DNA of 64,000 nt from Ophiosphaerella korrae (taxonomy: Eukaryota > Ascomycota > Dothideomycetes > Pleosporales > Phaeosphaeriaceae): positions 124,001-188,000 of the forward strand of contig JALNQF010000027.1 in assembly GCA_028456385.1 (NCBI GenBank), given 5' to 3'. Positions 1-11,500 of the stretch are shown here, one piece after another. Every line of letters begins with the position of its first letter. Within the stretch, counting starts at the first letter, position 1. A model generated the notes under the pieces. It saw only the letters and a program-made list of their open reading frames with translations, was not told where the DNA came from and did not search any database. The position numbers and the translations under genes were made by a program.

Positions 1-1666
1 GAATGAACTATCCCATGTTATCCCCTAATTACCCCGCTCAGAACAGCGAAGAATTACTTCCCTAACGTTCCAGTTAAATCCCCTACAGTGGGAAATTCAC
101 AAGGTAGCTAGACCTTGCTTGAGCCTCACATTCGACTTAATAATAACACAGCACGCTGTACACTCTTGGTTAGTGTTCGTCAGAACTAAGGTCATGCGAT
201 GGAGTGTTGGCAACACGAAGGGCGCACAAATTTTATTCGGTTTCGACAACAAGAAGTCTAGTTATCCGGCACAACACTAGTTGTGCTGGGAACGGGAGTA
301 GAGACAACCACCCGGGCGCATCCGCGGCAGGCTTGGGTATGTATGGGATTCGTGTGGGCAGTACAAGCGAAATTCTGTCGTTCAGAATTGCGGGGCTGCC
401 GATCCCGCCTCATCAAGGGGTGGCCGGAACCAAGCCAGGCGAGAATGACAAGAGCTCCCCTGAGACAGAGGCGCTCGTTGCTACGAATTTCCAACGACAG
501 GAATGAACACTGTAACGAGAAATCCCGTCCTCGCCAGCGGTCGAAATGATGACGTCGTATCTCGCCGCCACTGTATATACGACGAACAACATCGCAAGCG
601 TGCCAACGTCAGATTGCTTGATAGGATGGCGAATTCAACGTCGACTTGTGCCGGACCAGGTCTGGTACTATGGCTGGATTTATGGCATTGCGGCCTAGGC
701 CTCCTACCGTCCTTCGAGCTGGACTTCTTTCCAATAGAACGAGGTGGTCGAAACGCCGTTGTAACTCGCCCTTCATGCAATGACTGCCGTCCGTACTGAC
801 TTGAAATATTGCTGGGCTCCGCCGACGCCAACGCGGGCAGCACCATGAGTGACTCGCCGCGCAGGGATTGGATGCCCGTTTTAGCCCAGCAGATGCCGCG
901 GTACTACCTTTAGTGATGGGAGAACTTCAAGGCATTTCCGCGTCAGTTGGTAACAATGCAGCATGAAATCAATTATTCTCTTGCAAAGACTTACAATGCG
1001 GAAAATTACAGGATGTTGCAAAATAGTAATTTCGCCACAGGACAGACTAACATATCTACACCCCAAATCGCGAGCTTGTATGAAGTAAAGTCGAAGTCAT
1101 CAGATACAGCCATGCCGCATGGGTCAGCGTATGCACGCCAATGCCAGCTGTCCCATACTGGCTGACAATACCGCGCCAAAATTACAACTTTGCGGTTCTA
1201 AGCTCAACAATTTCTAGGGTATTAGTCCACCTGAAGAAAACTGTGCAACCATTCGGTTCGATAATCAAGGCAGCCAAATTCCGGGGCTATCGACACTGGA
1301 AGCGAACCGATAGCACCTATTAAAAGGCATCGGTGCTAGAGAGTGATACCGTGGCCTTGCAAAGAGACGTGTTCACTCTAGTGTAGGTTTGTAGCGTGCA
1401 GATACTAAGGCAAAAGGTGGTTCGACAACGCCATCGCTTCTGCTGAGCTTATGCAATTTGTATTGAACAATTGCTGTGCACTCATGGCTCGAAAATCGGA
1501 GCACTCAATCAATTTCTGGGATCAGATTTGTATGTAATATGTATTCAACTCAGATTGTCACACTGATACAATCTTGCTTATAATAGTACGTACATGCACT
1601 AGCGTAGTTGAAAGGCTCTCAAAAAATAAAAAATAAACGAAAAGGGATGGAGACGCGCGGCATAAT
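1..1666. other. left-edge stretch with no recognisable gene
   Basis: Several open frames of 60-120 codons occur on both strands here, but they overlap each other, carry no family motif I recognise, and cannot be joined by convincing splice sites. I see no transposon ends or tRNA-like structure. It lies downstream of the 3' end of the oxygenase gene and may be the outer edge of the metabolite cluster or ordinary intergenic DNA. Further cluster genes could lie to the left of the window. Confidence 0.4.
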
Positions 1667-2771
1667 TTAATTCTGTTTAGTGCCCAGGATCTTGGTCATG
1701 CCTACTTGGTATTCTAGTGCAGTAACGTCGTCATATTTAGCTGGGCTGTCTGTCGTGACGAACGCGGGCAAAGGGCCCACAGATACATCTCGACTAGCTT
1801 TCAAGAAGAACGCTGATGACATTCTTTCCGGAATTGCGGACTGTTTTGTCAATCGAGATGGCAAGCTGACCTGATGGATACCCGGTAGCATGAAGTCATT
1901 GGTCCACCTCTTCAATGTATCACTGACGTTTATAAGAAGGTCATCAGGTGCCTCGAAAGTGATGGGCACAAAGGTGCCCAGATCTTTTCTATCCTCGAAC
2001 TCCAACCCGTTAATAGAGTCCTGAAACAACAGAGTCAGCACTCCGAGATCGCTGTGCGGCCAAGTTCTCTTGTATGTCGACGGAAGTTCGATTTCTGGCT
2101 TTATTGAAGCATAGTGTACAACGCGGAGCTCGCTTGCGCTTTTCTGACATAGCTTGATCAAGTAGCCAGATGGAAGTTTCAGTCCTAGCTCAACCATAGC
2201 AAGTATGTCAAGGGCAGTCTGTTGGCAGCGAGCATAATGCTCTTCCATGAAATCCTTGAAACCTGGGAGGTCTGGCCAGCGATTAGGGTATTCTGTATCG
2301 TCGGGTGGCCCACAATCAAAGTGTTCCTATGGGTGAGAAGAAATTAGTAGGGCTATTCCTTGTATTACATCCGCAGAATAGGGAAGTACCTTTTGGTCCA
2401 AACGGTCATCACTGCGCTTATTGGTGGTAGCCTCAACGCGCAGATTAGAGGTTATTTCGGATCCAGCGCTGCTGAAGCCGCGCTGCAATTTTGGACCAGG
2501 GGTGTGAAGAATGTTTTCTTTCTTCTCTCTGGGAAGGTGGAAGAATCTGTCTGCCTTATATATAGTAAGCATCTGCTGACAATCCAGCCGCTCCGCCACA
2601 TCTTACCCAGTGCCATATTTGGCGTACGGTATCCAGGGATATTCCATGATTCTTGAGCTTCAGGTAGCCATCCTGCCGTAATCTATTCACCGCATGTTCC
2701 GCAATGCTCATTTGCGCTTTCTCGCTACCAAACTTATACAACGAGAAGTCAATTGTGTCGGAATCAGCCAT
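1667..2771 (-). CDS. isopenicillin N synthase-like 2-oxoglutarate/Fe(II) oxygenase, cluster tailoring enzyme
   Basis: Predicted CDS is complement(1667..2326, 2390..2572, 2628..2771), 328 aa, with two phase-0 introns of 63 and 55 nt (donors GTACTT and GTACGC). The N-terminus has the family's start (TIDFSLYKF) and the DGYLKLKNHGI strand, followed by the RFFHLP helix. The jelly-roll core carries the iron ligands H200 and D202 (PHSDLG) and H260 (GIHQVSLP), and the 2-oxoglutarate-binding R277-x-S279. All expected active-site residues are present, so it should be catalytic: oxidation of a small-molecule substrate with 2-oxoglutarate and O2. It is divergent from the neighbouring P450, sharing a 340-bp promoter that contains three CCACGTC sites, which suggests it belongs to the cluster. 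The exact substrate cannot be read from sequence; hydroxylation or desaturation of the cluster product is my inference. Confidence 0.85.
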
Positions 2772-2931
2772 GATTGCAATTATTGGTTATTTCTTCACAC
2801 TTCAATGTGGATTTATAAATCACTGTTCATACTTTTTGTCACAACGAGGACCCTGTCCGAGCCATTCGCTCTACCAGTGCATACTCTCGAACTAGGCTAG
2901 CCAATTTTCAACCTCAAGTCCAGATTCACAA

Positions 2932-2974
2932 TTTTCCACGTCATATATTGAAAATCCACGTCGCTTCCACGTCT
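2932..2974. promoter_or_regulatory. three CCACGTC elements in the oxygenase/P450 divergent promoter
   Basis: CCACGTCAT at 2936-2944, CCACGTCG at 2956-2963 and CCACGTCT at 2967-2974 lie between the two divergent start codons. They are variants of the TTACACGTCAT element found in every other divergent promoter of this cluster. The ACGT core is typical of bZIP binding sites; the binding factor is inferred, not shown. Confidence 0.55.
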
Positions 2975-3111
2975 GGCTGACTTGGCAACTCAAGTGAGTG
3001 TCATGCAATAAACTATTGACGATACATGTGCCTTCGTTTTGTAGTATAATTATGTAAAATTCGTGCTCGATTGCTGGACCACCAAGTACACATCGTCAAC
3101 TGTGATAGAAG

Positions 3112-4898
3112 ATGTGCTGGAAAATTCCCTTAGCATATCAGATCCCTTTTTATGGGGTGGTTCTCGCTATAATATTGGTGAAAGTTTTACGCAATTATGG
3201 AGATGACCGACCATATCGCGGAATACCTGTGGTCGGAACTCAGGAGAACGATGCGGGCACCTGGGTTGCGAAACAGCGATTTTTCAACCATGCGAAAGCT
3301 GTTATTAATGCTGGTTTTAAACAAGTAAGGATACAAACATGAAGGCTGAGTTGTATCATGGCCTAATACGAGCGGAATAGCACTCAAGCCCCTTTCAAAT
3401 ATTCGCAAACACAGGACCGAAGGTTATCATACCACCCGCTATGATTGACGAGATTGCATTAGATGCGAGACTTACTTTTCGGGGATTTATCGAAAAGGTA
3501 CGGGTTAAACTCTGATCTGGTCCAAACGATACGTATTGATGAAGTGCATTGTCGCAATTAGGATCTGTTCTCTGATTATCGCGGCTTTGAGGCCTTCCAC
3601 GCCATCATCCAAGACGGTATTCTGTTGGACACAGTCCGAAAGAAAATCAGTAATTCGCTAGGCACGTTCACAGAGCTTTCGCTTCACCTTCTGACAGGAC
3701 TGACGCATTATACAGTAGCAGTGACGGACATAGCATCCGATGAGGCACAGGCAGCCTTGCCGGACATATTTCCACGCCGAAAGGGTAAGAATCAATTTCC
3801 GGCATTCCGTTGTCTACAGCTAAACATTAAATGTATCAAGAATGGCAACCGGTAAACTTCTATTCGTGCGCTCAGATTCTGAGTGCACGTTTGTCTTCGA
3901 GGGTATTTGTGGGCAAAGAGCTTTGCCGAAACCCGGAATGGCTGCAGATTTCAGTCGCTCACGCAGGGGGAGTGTTCCGGGCTGCTCGTGCGCTTCGAAT
4001 ATGGCCTTCCATCTTGCAACCCATTGCACATTGGTTCTTGCCAGAGACCTCAGCGCTGCGACGAACACGTCGGCGTGCCCTGCAAATCATGAATGACCAC
4101 TTAACAATAAATGGCGGACTGTTGAGCCAAACCGATGCATGGGCGTGGCTGAAACGCGAGGCTGGGGAGAGGCCCTACGACTTTGTTAACGGCCAGCTAG
4201 GGCTTTCGATTGCAGCAATCAACACGACTGCCGGATTTCTCACGAACGTACTATATGATCTGTGCGCGTATCCAGAATACATAGTCCGCCTGCGCGAAGA
4301 ATTCGATAACGTGTTAGGGGATGGTCTTATAGAGAGACCAGCGTTGCTAAATTTGCGCCTGATGGACAGCTTCTTGAAGGAGAGCCAACGCCTCCACCCT
4401 ATGGCCCTAAGTTAGTATAATCCGCGGAATGCTTCTATTCGCCAGGTTAATGAGGTGACGCCCCATGTAGTCACCATGAATCGTCTCGCAGAACAGGATC
4501 TGAACCTTTCTGACGGTACCGCGATTCCAAAAGGGGCTCTTCTGGCCGTACCGACGAATATAATGCAGAGCGAAAATGCTTACAAAGACGCACATATTTT
4601 CAAAGGAGACCGTTTCCTGGAATTGAGGAATGCAGCAGGTGATGAACACAAACACGTACTTGCCACGACGTCTCCAGAGCACTTCGGATTTGGTCACGGA
4701 CTTCACGCTTGTCCAGGACGCTTTTTCGTTGCCACGGAGATCAAGGTTCTCTTGATACACCTCTTGCGTGACTACGACTGGCGTTTCGCAATACCCCGAG
4801 ACGATCGTCCCGCAAATATCTGCATCGGTGCCGAGAATAGCCCTGATCCAAGTGTCCTAATCGAATTTCGGTTTCGACACTCAGATGTCAAGCAGTAG
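3112..4898 (+). CDS. cytochrome P450 monooxygenase, cluster tailoring enzyme 1
   Basis: Predicted CDS is join(3112..3324, 3381..3497, 3562..3784, 3841..4410, 4471..4898), 516 aa, with four introns of 56-64 nt that all keep frame. An N-terminal hydrophobic anchor (about residues 8-24) predicts ER-membrane attachment. The I-helix reads AAINTT, with Asn-Thr-Thr in place of the classic AGxDTT. The K-helix ExxR is ESQR, and the haem loop is FGFGHGLHACPGRFF with the Cys ligand at 455. The motifs ANTGPKVIIPP, DLFSDYRGFEAF and ELCRNPEWL recall the fungal ent-kaurene-oxidase-like P450 group as I remember it. It is divergent from the oxygenase and convergent with the PKS. In an ochratoxin-type pathway, oxidation of a methyl group to a carboxylate before amide formation is one candidate job; either of the two P450s could do it. 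Confidence 0.88.
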
Positions 4899-5555
4899 GC
4901 TTGGAGGGAAGATTTTCATTCCAACCCTACTTCGAGATTGGTCATCAGCAGAACTAGAATTGTAGGAAGGTCAGGAGCGAGTCGCAATAGCTGAAAGGAG
5001 TGTCCAAGAGAGTGACCAAGCTGGGCCTACTCTAACACGTAGACGAGCACCACCAACATATAGTAAATACTATATATAAGGCTACAATAGAACCCAATAT
5101 AGAGCTGTGTAATCTATCCTCATACAAAATCTCAAAAAATTTATTTGTGTGGGCGCTGAGCTATCGTACAAGAGGCTTCACTAGTTCTAGTGGGGCTGGG
5201 GGACCGATCCACTACTCCAACCTATAGAACCCTACGTAACACACTCCATACCGACTGGTCAGAATCGAATAAAGTTTATCTTGTAGCCCTCGTCTTCTTT
5301 GAGTCGCCTGAATCAGGGCTCATGTCAAGAGGACTCCAAGAATTATAGCATAACATGGTTCATCATCAGTAGGACATCTTTGGTGAACCCCAGGATCACA
5401 CATAGGATTTCCTGCAATATTTGTATACTGCAAGAAAGAGAATCTAACATGTGTTGGAGCCAGAGTAACTACGCGCTCTAGGTTGAACTCTCTTCGCACG
5501 GCCACGACAGGCCGTTCAGCACCTCGAATCTGGTACTCTACGTGATTTGCCAGCC
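4899..5555. other. convergent spacer between P450 and PKS 3' ends
   Basis: About 650 bp between two genes that point at each other. It contains AT-rich stretches suitable for two polyadenylation regions but no coding signal, no cluster promoter element and no repeat that I can see. Confidence 0.5.
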
Positions 5556-8500
5556 TTACCCTCGCGCCGTTACATGGTTGTCTGCAACCTTTCGAGCTAA
5601 GTCGTCTATGGTAAGATTCCCGAGGATGTCCTGAGTTGTGACGTTGGAATCCAACTTCTTCTTGAACCACGTCTTCAAGTCAACTGTGACAAGCGAGTCT
5701 ACTCCATAGGAGGCTGGTGTTCGGCACGACTCTAGATTCTTTGGTGGCATCGCCATGACGCGGGAAATCTTAGCAATAATGGCGTTGGCGACGACACCAC
5801 TGGCCTCTTCAACGGACGTTGACGAGAGGAGAGCCTGGCGGACGTCAATCTCGGCTTCTACTTCGCTCACCTTGACTTGACGCTCAGCAACACGTAGGTG
5901 CGTAAACAGTGGGTAAGCCATAAAATCGGGAAGTGGTACGCCATCTCGATCGAAGTCTGCAGCTGCTCGGAGGCCGGCAACGGTATGGCACATCTTGATT
6001 TTGCTTGCCGCGCCCCATCTCGGGTCCATGTGGTACTCGATAATCGATAATAGGCGCTCCTCTGATATGGTCCCATACGAAAGCGCAATGGGTAGCCGTT
6101 CTTGATTCTCGGCCACCCAGCCGACAGAAAGTACGCTTCCCAGGCTTATGGACGTTGTCGGCCGTCCGCTGGAAGTTAACTGCCTGGCATACGCGTCCAA
6201 GAACGCATTGCCAGCTGCATAATTTGCCTGTCCTCGATTGCCAATCGTTGCTGCCGAGGAAGAGAGAAGAATGAAGAAATCCAGGCCGTGAGGCAAGTTG
6301 TCCGCGACGTTTCGAGTTCCGTCGACCTTTGGGGCAGTAGCTGCGATAAATTGGTCGTACGACATGTTCGAGAGTATAGAATCCTGCACTCAAGTAATAA
6401 GTGGCTGTCGATTCCTGTGCTGGGAGGGGAGCACTGTACCTGCAATACCATCGAGCACTGTATGCACCCCTTGATTGGAGGCATCGATTTCCCCATCGTT
6501 TCAAAGCCTGAGTTGACTGCCATGGAGTCTGTCACGTCACATGCTATAGTGGCCACAGTACAACCTAGAGATTCAAGTTTGGCGCACAGTTCCTCGGCTT
6601 GCCCTGCTGTGCGTCCTGACCTCGACAAGAATATAAAGTTCCTAGCTCCACGAGACTGCATCCACAAGGCTAGTCGCCTGCCGATCCCCCCGAGACCACC
6701 TACCAGGAGATAGGACATGCCTTCTCGTAGTTTATAGCTTCCTATGGGCTGTATATGTACCTGTTTGAATGAGCTTCTATTGATCTGCTGGGCGGGCAGA
6801 CGGGATGCTACAGTTGTTACTTACGGGAACGATGTCGTCCTCGTCTGCACGAAAGACGAATATAGCTGGACGTTCGGCTGACGGATTGTGACATTGCAGC
6901 AGAGCCTTTGGTACTTCGGAGAGCATCAGACTGACGTAATCATAAATTGGCCGTAGCTGCTGGGCTGCCAATTGACGTGAAATGATGCCAAGAGTATCGC
7001 CGATGTATTCGATACCGCTTTCTGCAATTAAGTCCATATCTACTTGCGTGTAATACACATTCTTTTTAAACACAGGGTTTATGTCACATCGGCCGGGTAT
7101 CTTGGAAGTGTTGGAGAGGTCAACAATCCGGGCGCCATGGGAAAGTGGGATTTGATGCAAGTCGCACAAGCCAGCATCATCGCAGTTCATGTAGATATCG
7201 ATTCCGAGGCCTTGTGATACCTCAGAGGGCTTTGCTCGTGCTAGTGATTTTGGACTGCTTCTGATCACTGACGACGGATCGATGCGTAGATGCCGAAGCG
7301 TTGAGGTGCTCAGTTCCCCACCTGCCACGAGAATCCAGAGCTTCAGTTTACTATTCAGTGCCAGCTGGATCGCTGCTTGACTGATGGCGTTGTAGCCGTA
7401 TTGAAGAATCATGGTCTCGCCTGGCTGTGCCCTGGCCACTTTCATAAGGGCGTGGTGTGCGGAGCAGAAGATCCATGGTATGGTTGCTGCATCGGAAAAG
7501 CTGACGTCATCTGGGATACGCTGAACAGCCCTGGCACGCGTGCGTAGATGCGTTTGTAGGGTGCCAGTTGAGCGAGTCGATCGAATGGCCATCACGCGTT
7601 CGCCTACTGCCAGATCTACGACCAAGTCGCCAACAGCAGACACGATGCCGGCACAGCTGTGACCGAGTGCCTCTCCGGGGATGATCCGGACGACGTCTTC
7701 AACTTCCTTGGGTGTCAGTCCCGTTGCATGCACCTTGATGGTAACTTCATTTGGCCCAAGTCGTCGCGCTGTGATTTCATCATCAATGAGGTGCAGGGAT
7801 CGTGGTGTGTGGGTATCGACTGGAGTCAACCTCATAGGCTGTGAAACGTACTTAAGTTGTAATGGCGTATAGTTTGGACTATGACCTTTGTTGATTGATC
7901 TGTTCGCTCCGGCAGCGGGACACAATCTGTTCGTCAAGAATATGCCTCCTTTAAGTGCCAACTCCGCATTTCTCGGAACGAGGTTCTCCATAAAGGCGCT
8001 CTTCATAACGTAGGATATTCTTTCCGCGAGATACGGGATTTCGGAGCAGCGATTGGCAACTTCTAGTGTGATGAAGTTTACGCTTTCATGGTCGCGCTCC
8101 CACCTGGCAGTTCTAATAAGACCGCGGCCCATTGCTGCTCGAGCATCTTCAAGGGCATCCCCTAAGAGCCAAATTATGGAACTGGAGTTTAGTAGAAGCA
8201 ACTTGACTTGCTCAAAATGATCGTCTGTCATCTCCGAGAGGTGGAATCCTTGGAAATTGAGCAGAGCCAGACAAGTTCTCGACTGAATTTGGTCTGCGGT
8301 CACCTTGCTGATTGGTATCAAGGATGACTCAACGGCAGAATTCCTGCTTATTTGCTCCGCCAGCGCCCTTTGGTACTCGCTCATGTCATTATAAATGATA
8401 CACTGAGACTGGGTATTACAATGCTGCCTTTGCTCTTCACCAACATGGGCAATGATGGCCGACATTTCATGGGAAGTTGTTTCCGAGTCGTGAAGTTTCA

Positions 8501-11500
8501 ATCTCGGCGTAAACCCCGAATGCCGAAGCTCCGATTCCCATTCATGCTCAGTGATGAGTGGATTACAACGACGCGATGGCTCAGTACTGACCCACCACCC
8601 AGAAAGAACACCAAATGCCAGTGGGGTGCACATCAAGTCAGGCTGAACGTTTTCAATCAAGATGAGATCTCCACCACTAACAGCAAGATTTGTCAGCAAA
8701 GAAACGCCCCGATGTCTGGTGTGAGCCTCACCGCTTCAGCAATGATCTCAAATTTCTGAGACTTGTTTGTAGATTTGCCGTAGCATGCAAACACTAGATT
8801 AATAGTCAGCTAGCAAAAGTTCAAGAGCATCAAGGCAACCAACGTGTGTTGCAACGATAATGTCATAGGATTCAAGATCCACACCTTGTAATCCAGGATC
8901 CTTCTCAATGTCGAAAGGCGTGAAATGCAGGATGTCGCTCCATTCGGCGAATCGCTCTCCAGCCTTCTCAAAAAATGCGGCAGATATGTCGGTGAAGTCG
9001 TATGTAGATAAGGGAAAGGAGTCACCCTTATCGCGTTGTGACTTGGAGCTGCCAAACGAGTTCAGAATGACACTGGTGGCGCTTCCGGTGCCTCCACCCA
9101 CTTCAAGAATCCGGAGGCCCGTCCGATTATGTGTTAAACAGCGCAAGTACTTGCACAGCTGCATTGCAACACCTCCCGGCAAGCCCTCGTCGTACGTACG
9201 GTCCATGATATTGTTATTATTGTTGTCGTCGTTGCCAAACATGATCTCCAAGCTATCGACCTCTTTTTCCAGAATTGCGTTCATATGTTTACCGATATGT
9301 ATGAGTAACTCCCCCCTAGCACAATTTCTGGCCACATCGTTGAATAGGTCCTGCTTGAGATTTGCATCGAGTCGTATTCGTGCTAGTTCTTCCAGATCTA
9401 AGAATCGAGCGCACCCCCGCAAGATTATCTCGGATTGAGATTGCATCCAGCCCACGAAAGATAGGAGATATGCCGGTAGAGAGTTGAGATCATGGTTTTT
9501 TATGCTCTCTACTGTTTCCAGGATGAAGATAGCTGATGCCATCTGAAATTTTTTATGGTCCCCTTCTGTAAGTGCATTTATAAATTTCAGATGAGGCTCT
9601 AAATCGATGTCCAAATGCTCTGAGGACGTTGCGAGCTTCACGTCGGGCTTCCAGGTTTCCAGGTAGAACGAGTCCTCCAGCATGTTATCATTCGTTTGCG
9701 TTGGCAAGGAAACAAGTTCGATCTGCTCGATAGCGATCGATGGCACGTCCAATGTCTCTGCTCTGTATATTACAACGTTTGATGTATACAAAACAGACGT
9801 CTTTCTTTCCCCCTCGGCGAAAGACTTATAAGAAGTTGGTGGCGTCGCGTCCAAAGGATTTGCAACCCAGACTCTTCTTATACGGTTCGCAACTCTTGGA
9901 CCCTCTAGCGTATTATCCTTGCAACCGCAAAGAAATAGTAGTCCATGGAGGATATTCTCAAGCGCACAAGGATGTATCGTGTATCGATCATGTGCCGTCT
10001 TCGGTATGACCGGAGGCGCAACAACAGACATACAAGCTTGCCCATTGGCCGAGATCCGAAAGTCACAAACATTTTTGAGCTCATTGCCGAAATCCATACC
10101 AGCAGTCGCAAAGTTCCTGTAAAATTCGAGTGGTGTCAGAGCGTTGATGAAGTACTGTTGTTGAGCCCAACTTGAGCTTGTGATCTCTTCAATCTCCGCA
10201 GACAGTAACCCCTGAATCGAAGTACACTGTTTCTTCTCTATACGAACCCAACCATCGCAATGCTCGGTCCAAACGCTGCTAATTTGGCTGTAGGACACGA
10301 AGCGGAATCTTGACCATTGGACATTGTCAGCATCATCTCTCGGTAGACTTAGACTGAACATCGTCTCGGTTCCCTCCAAAGTAGTGGGCAGAAAAAGAGA
10401 CTCATGGATTGAGATATCCCGAAGCTCAATCCCAGCAATACTGCTTTGCGCTCGAGAAGCAAGAATAGCAGCCTCGATTGCCATGGCAATGTATGCTACA
10501 CCAGGGAAGAGGACTCTTCCATTTAGCTGTTTTTCAAGGCCTAGTGTTAGCTATTGAAACCATCAGACGAGCTGGGGTTGGTACTGACGTCATTAGATGA
10601 TAGCCATGGGATATCTTGCACCCTGATGACATTGCGCCAGTAGATTTCGAACGCATTGGCATCTGCTGCGGGGATTCCAAGTAGCTCATGTCGTTTGTAA
10701 GTCGGGTGACTGATTGTTTTGATCTGCCTAGAGGTATCATGCCGGCTTGTAGGACTGAATAAATATGGTGGGAGGTCGGGGAGTACCCGTCGTGTATTGA
10801 GTGAACCGGGAAGACTTGGTTCGCCGTTGACTGTAGCAAGGTCAACATCAAAGCCCAGGCTATGTAGAGACCCCACAGTGTTCAAAATGGTCTCCCCTTT
10901 TGTTTCACCGCGCTTCAGTAAGCTACGGTAGATTACTGATTGCAAGTGCTGGTGGGGTGACAAAACATCTTTGATAGCGCTTTGAAGGGCGGAATGAGGT
11001 CCAATCTCGATGATAACCTCGGTACAGTTCTCGCGCTTCCTCGTGGATTGTCGTGAAGACTCAAACGATGCAAGGAGAGCAGCAGAAAATCGTACCGGTG
11101 ATACGAGATTAGCAACCCAATATGCAGGGGGGATTGCGTCATCGGGTTCGATACATCTACCCGTTACAGCAGATTGCATTCGAATGTCCGCTCCCTGATT
11201 GATTTTTTCCCCAAGATCTTTAGCTTCCAAGCTGGCGAGATACTCCCCCGCTACTCTCTTAAGCTCATGAGAGTGATACGCGACTTTTACAGAGAGCAGG
11301 CGATTGAAGATTCCAGCTTGGTCGAACCGATCTTTCAATCGGAGAATACCAACCCTTTTTCCTGTGAACGTCACATTCTTCGGGCTATTGTAGCACCCTA
11401 TGCTGACATCTGGAGTCTCTTCAAGTTTTTGCCGGCAAATCAAGGCTTCAGCATCGTGCTCCGACATGGCGGCCGCCAACATAGTTCCATCCTGATCAAT

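Noticed and set aside
1..1666. Possible degraded membrane protein or transposon at the left edge
   Set aside because: Short hydrophobic frames could not be joined or matched to any family, and no terminal repeats are visible.
8677..8843. Apparent break in the PKS methyltransferase region
   Set aside because: Two introns (8677-8731 and 8794-8843) flank a 62-nt exon coding CLHATANLQTSLRNLRSLLK. With them the frame is intact, so it is not a pseudogene.
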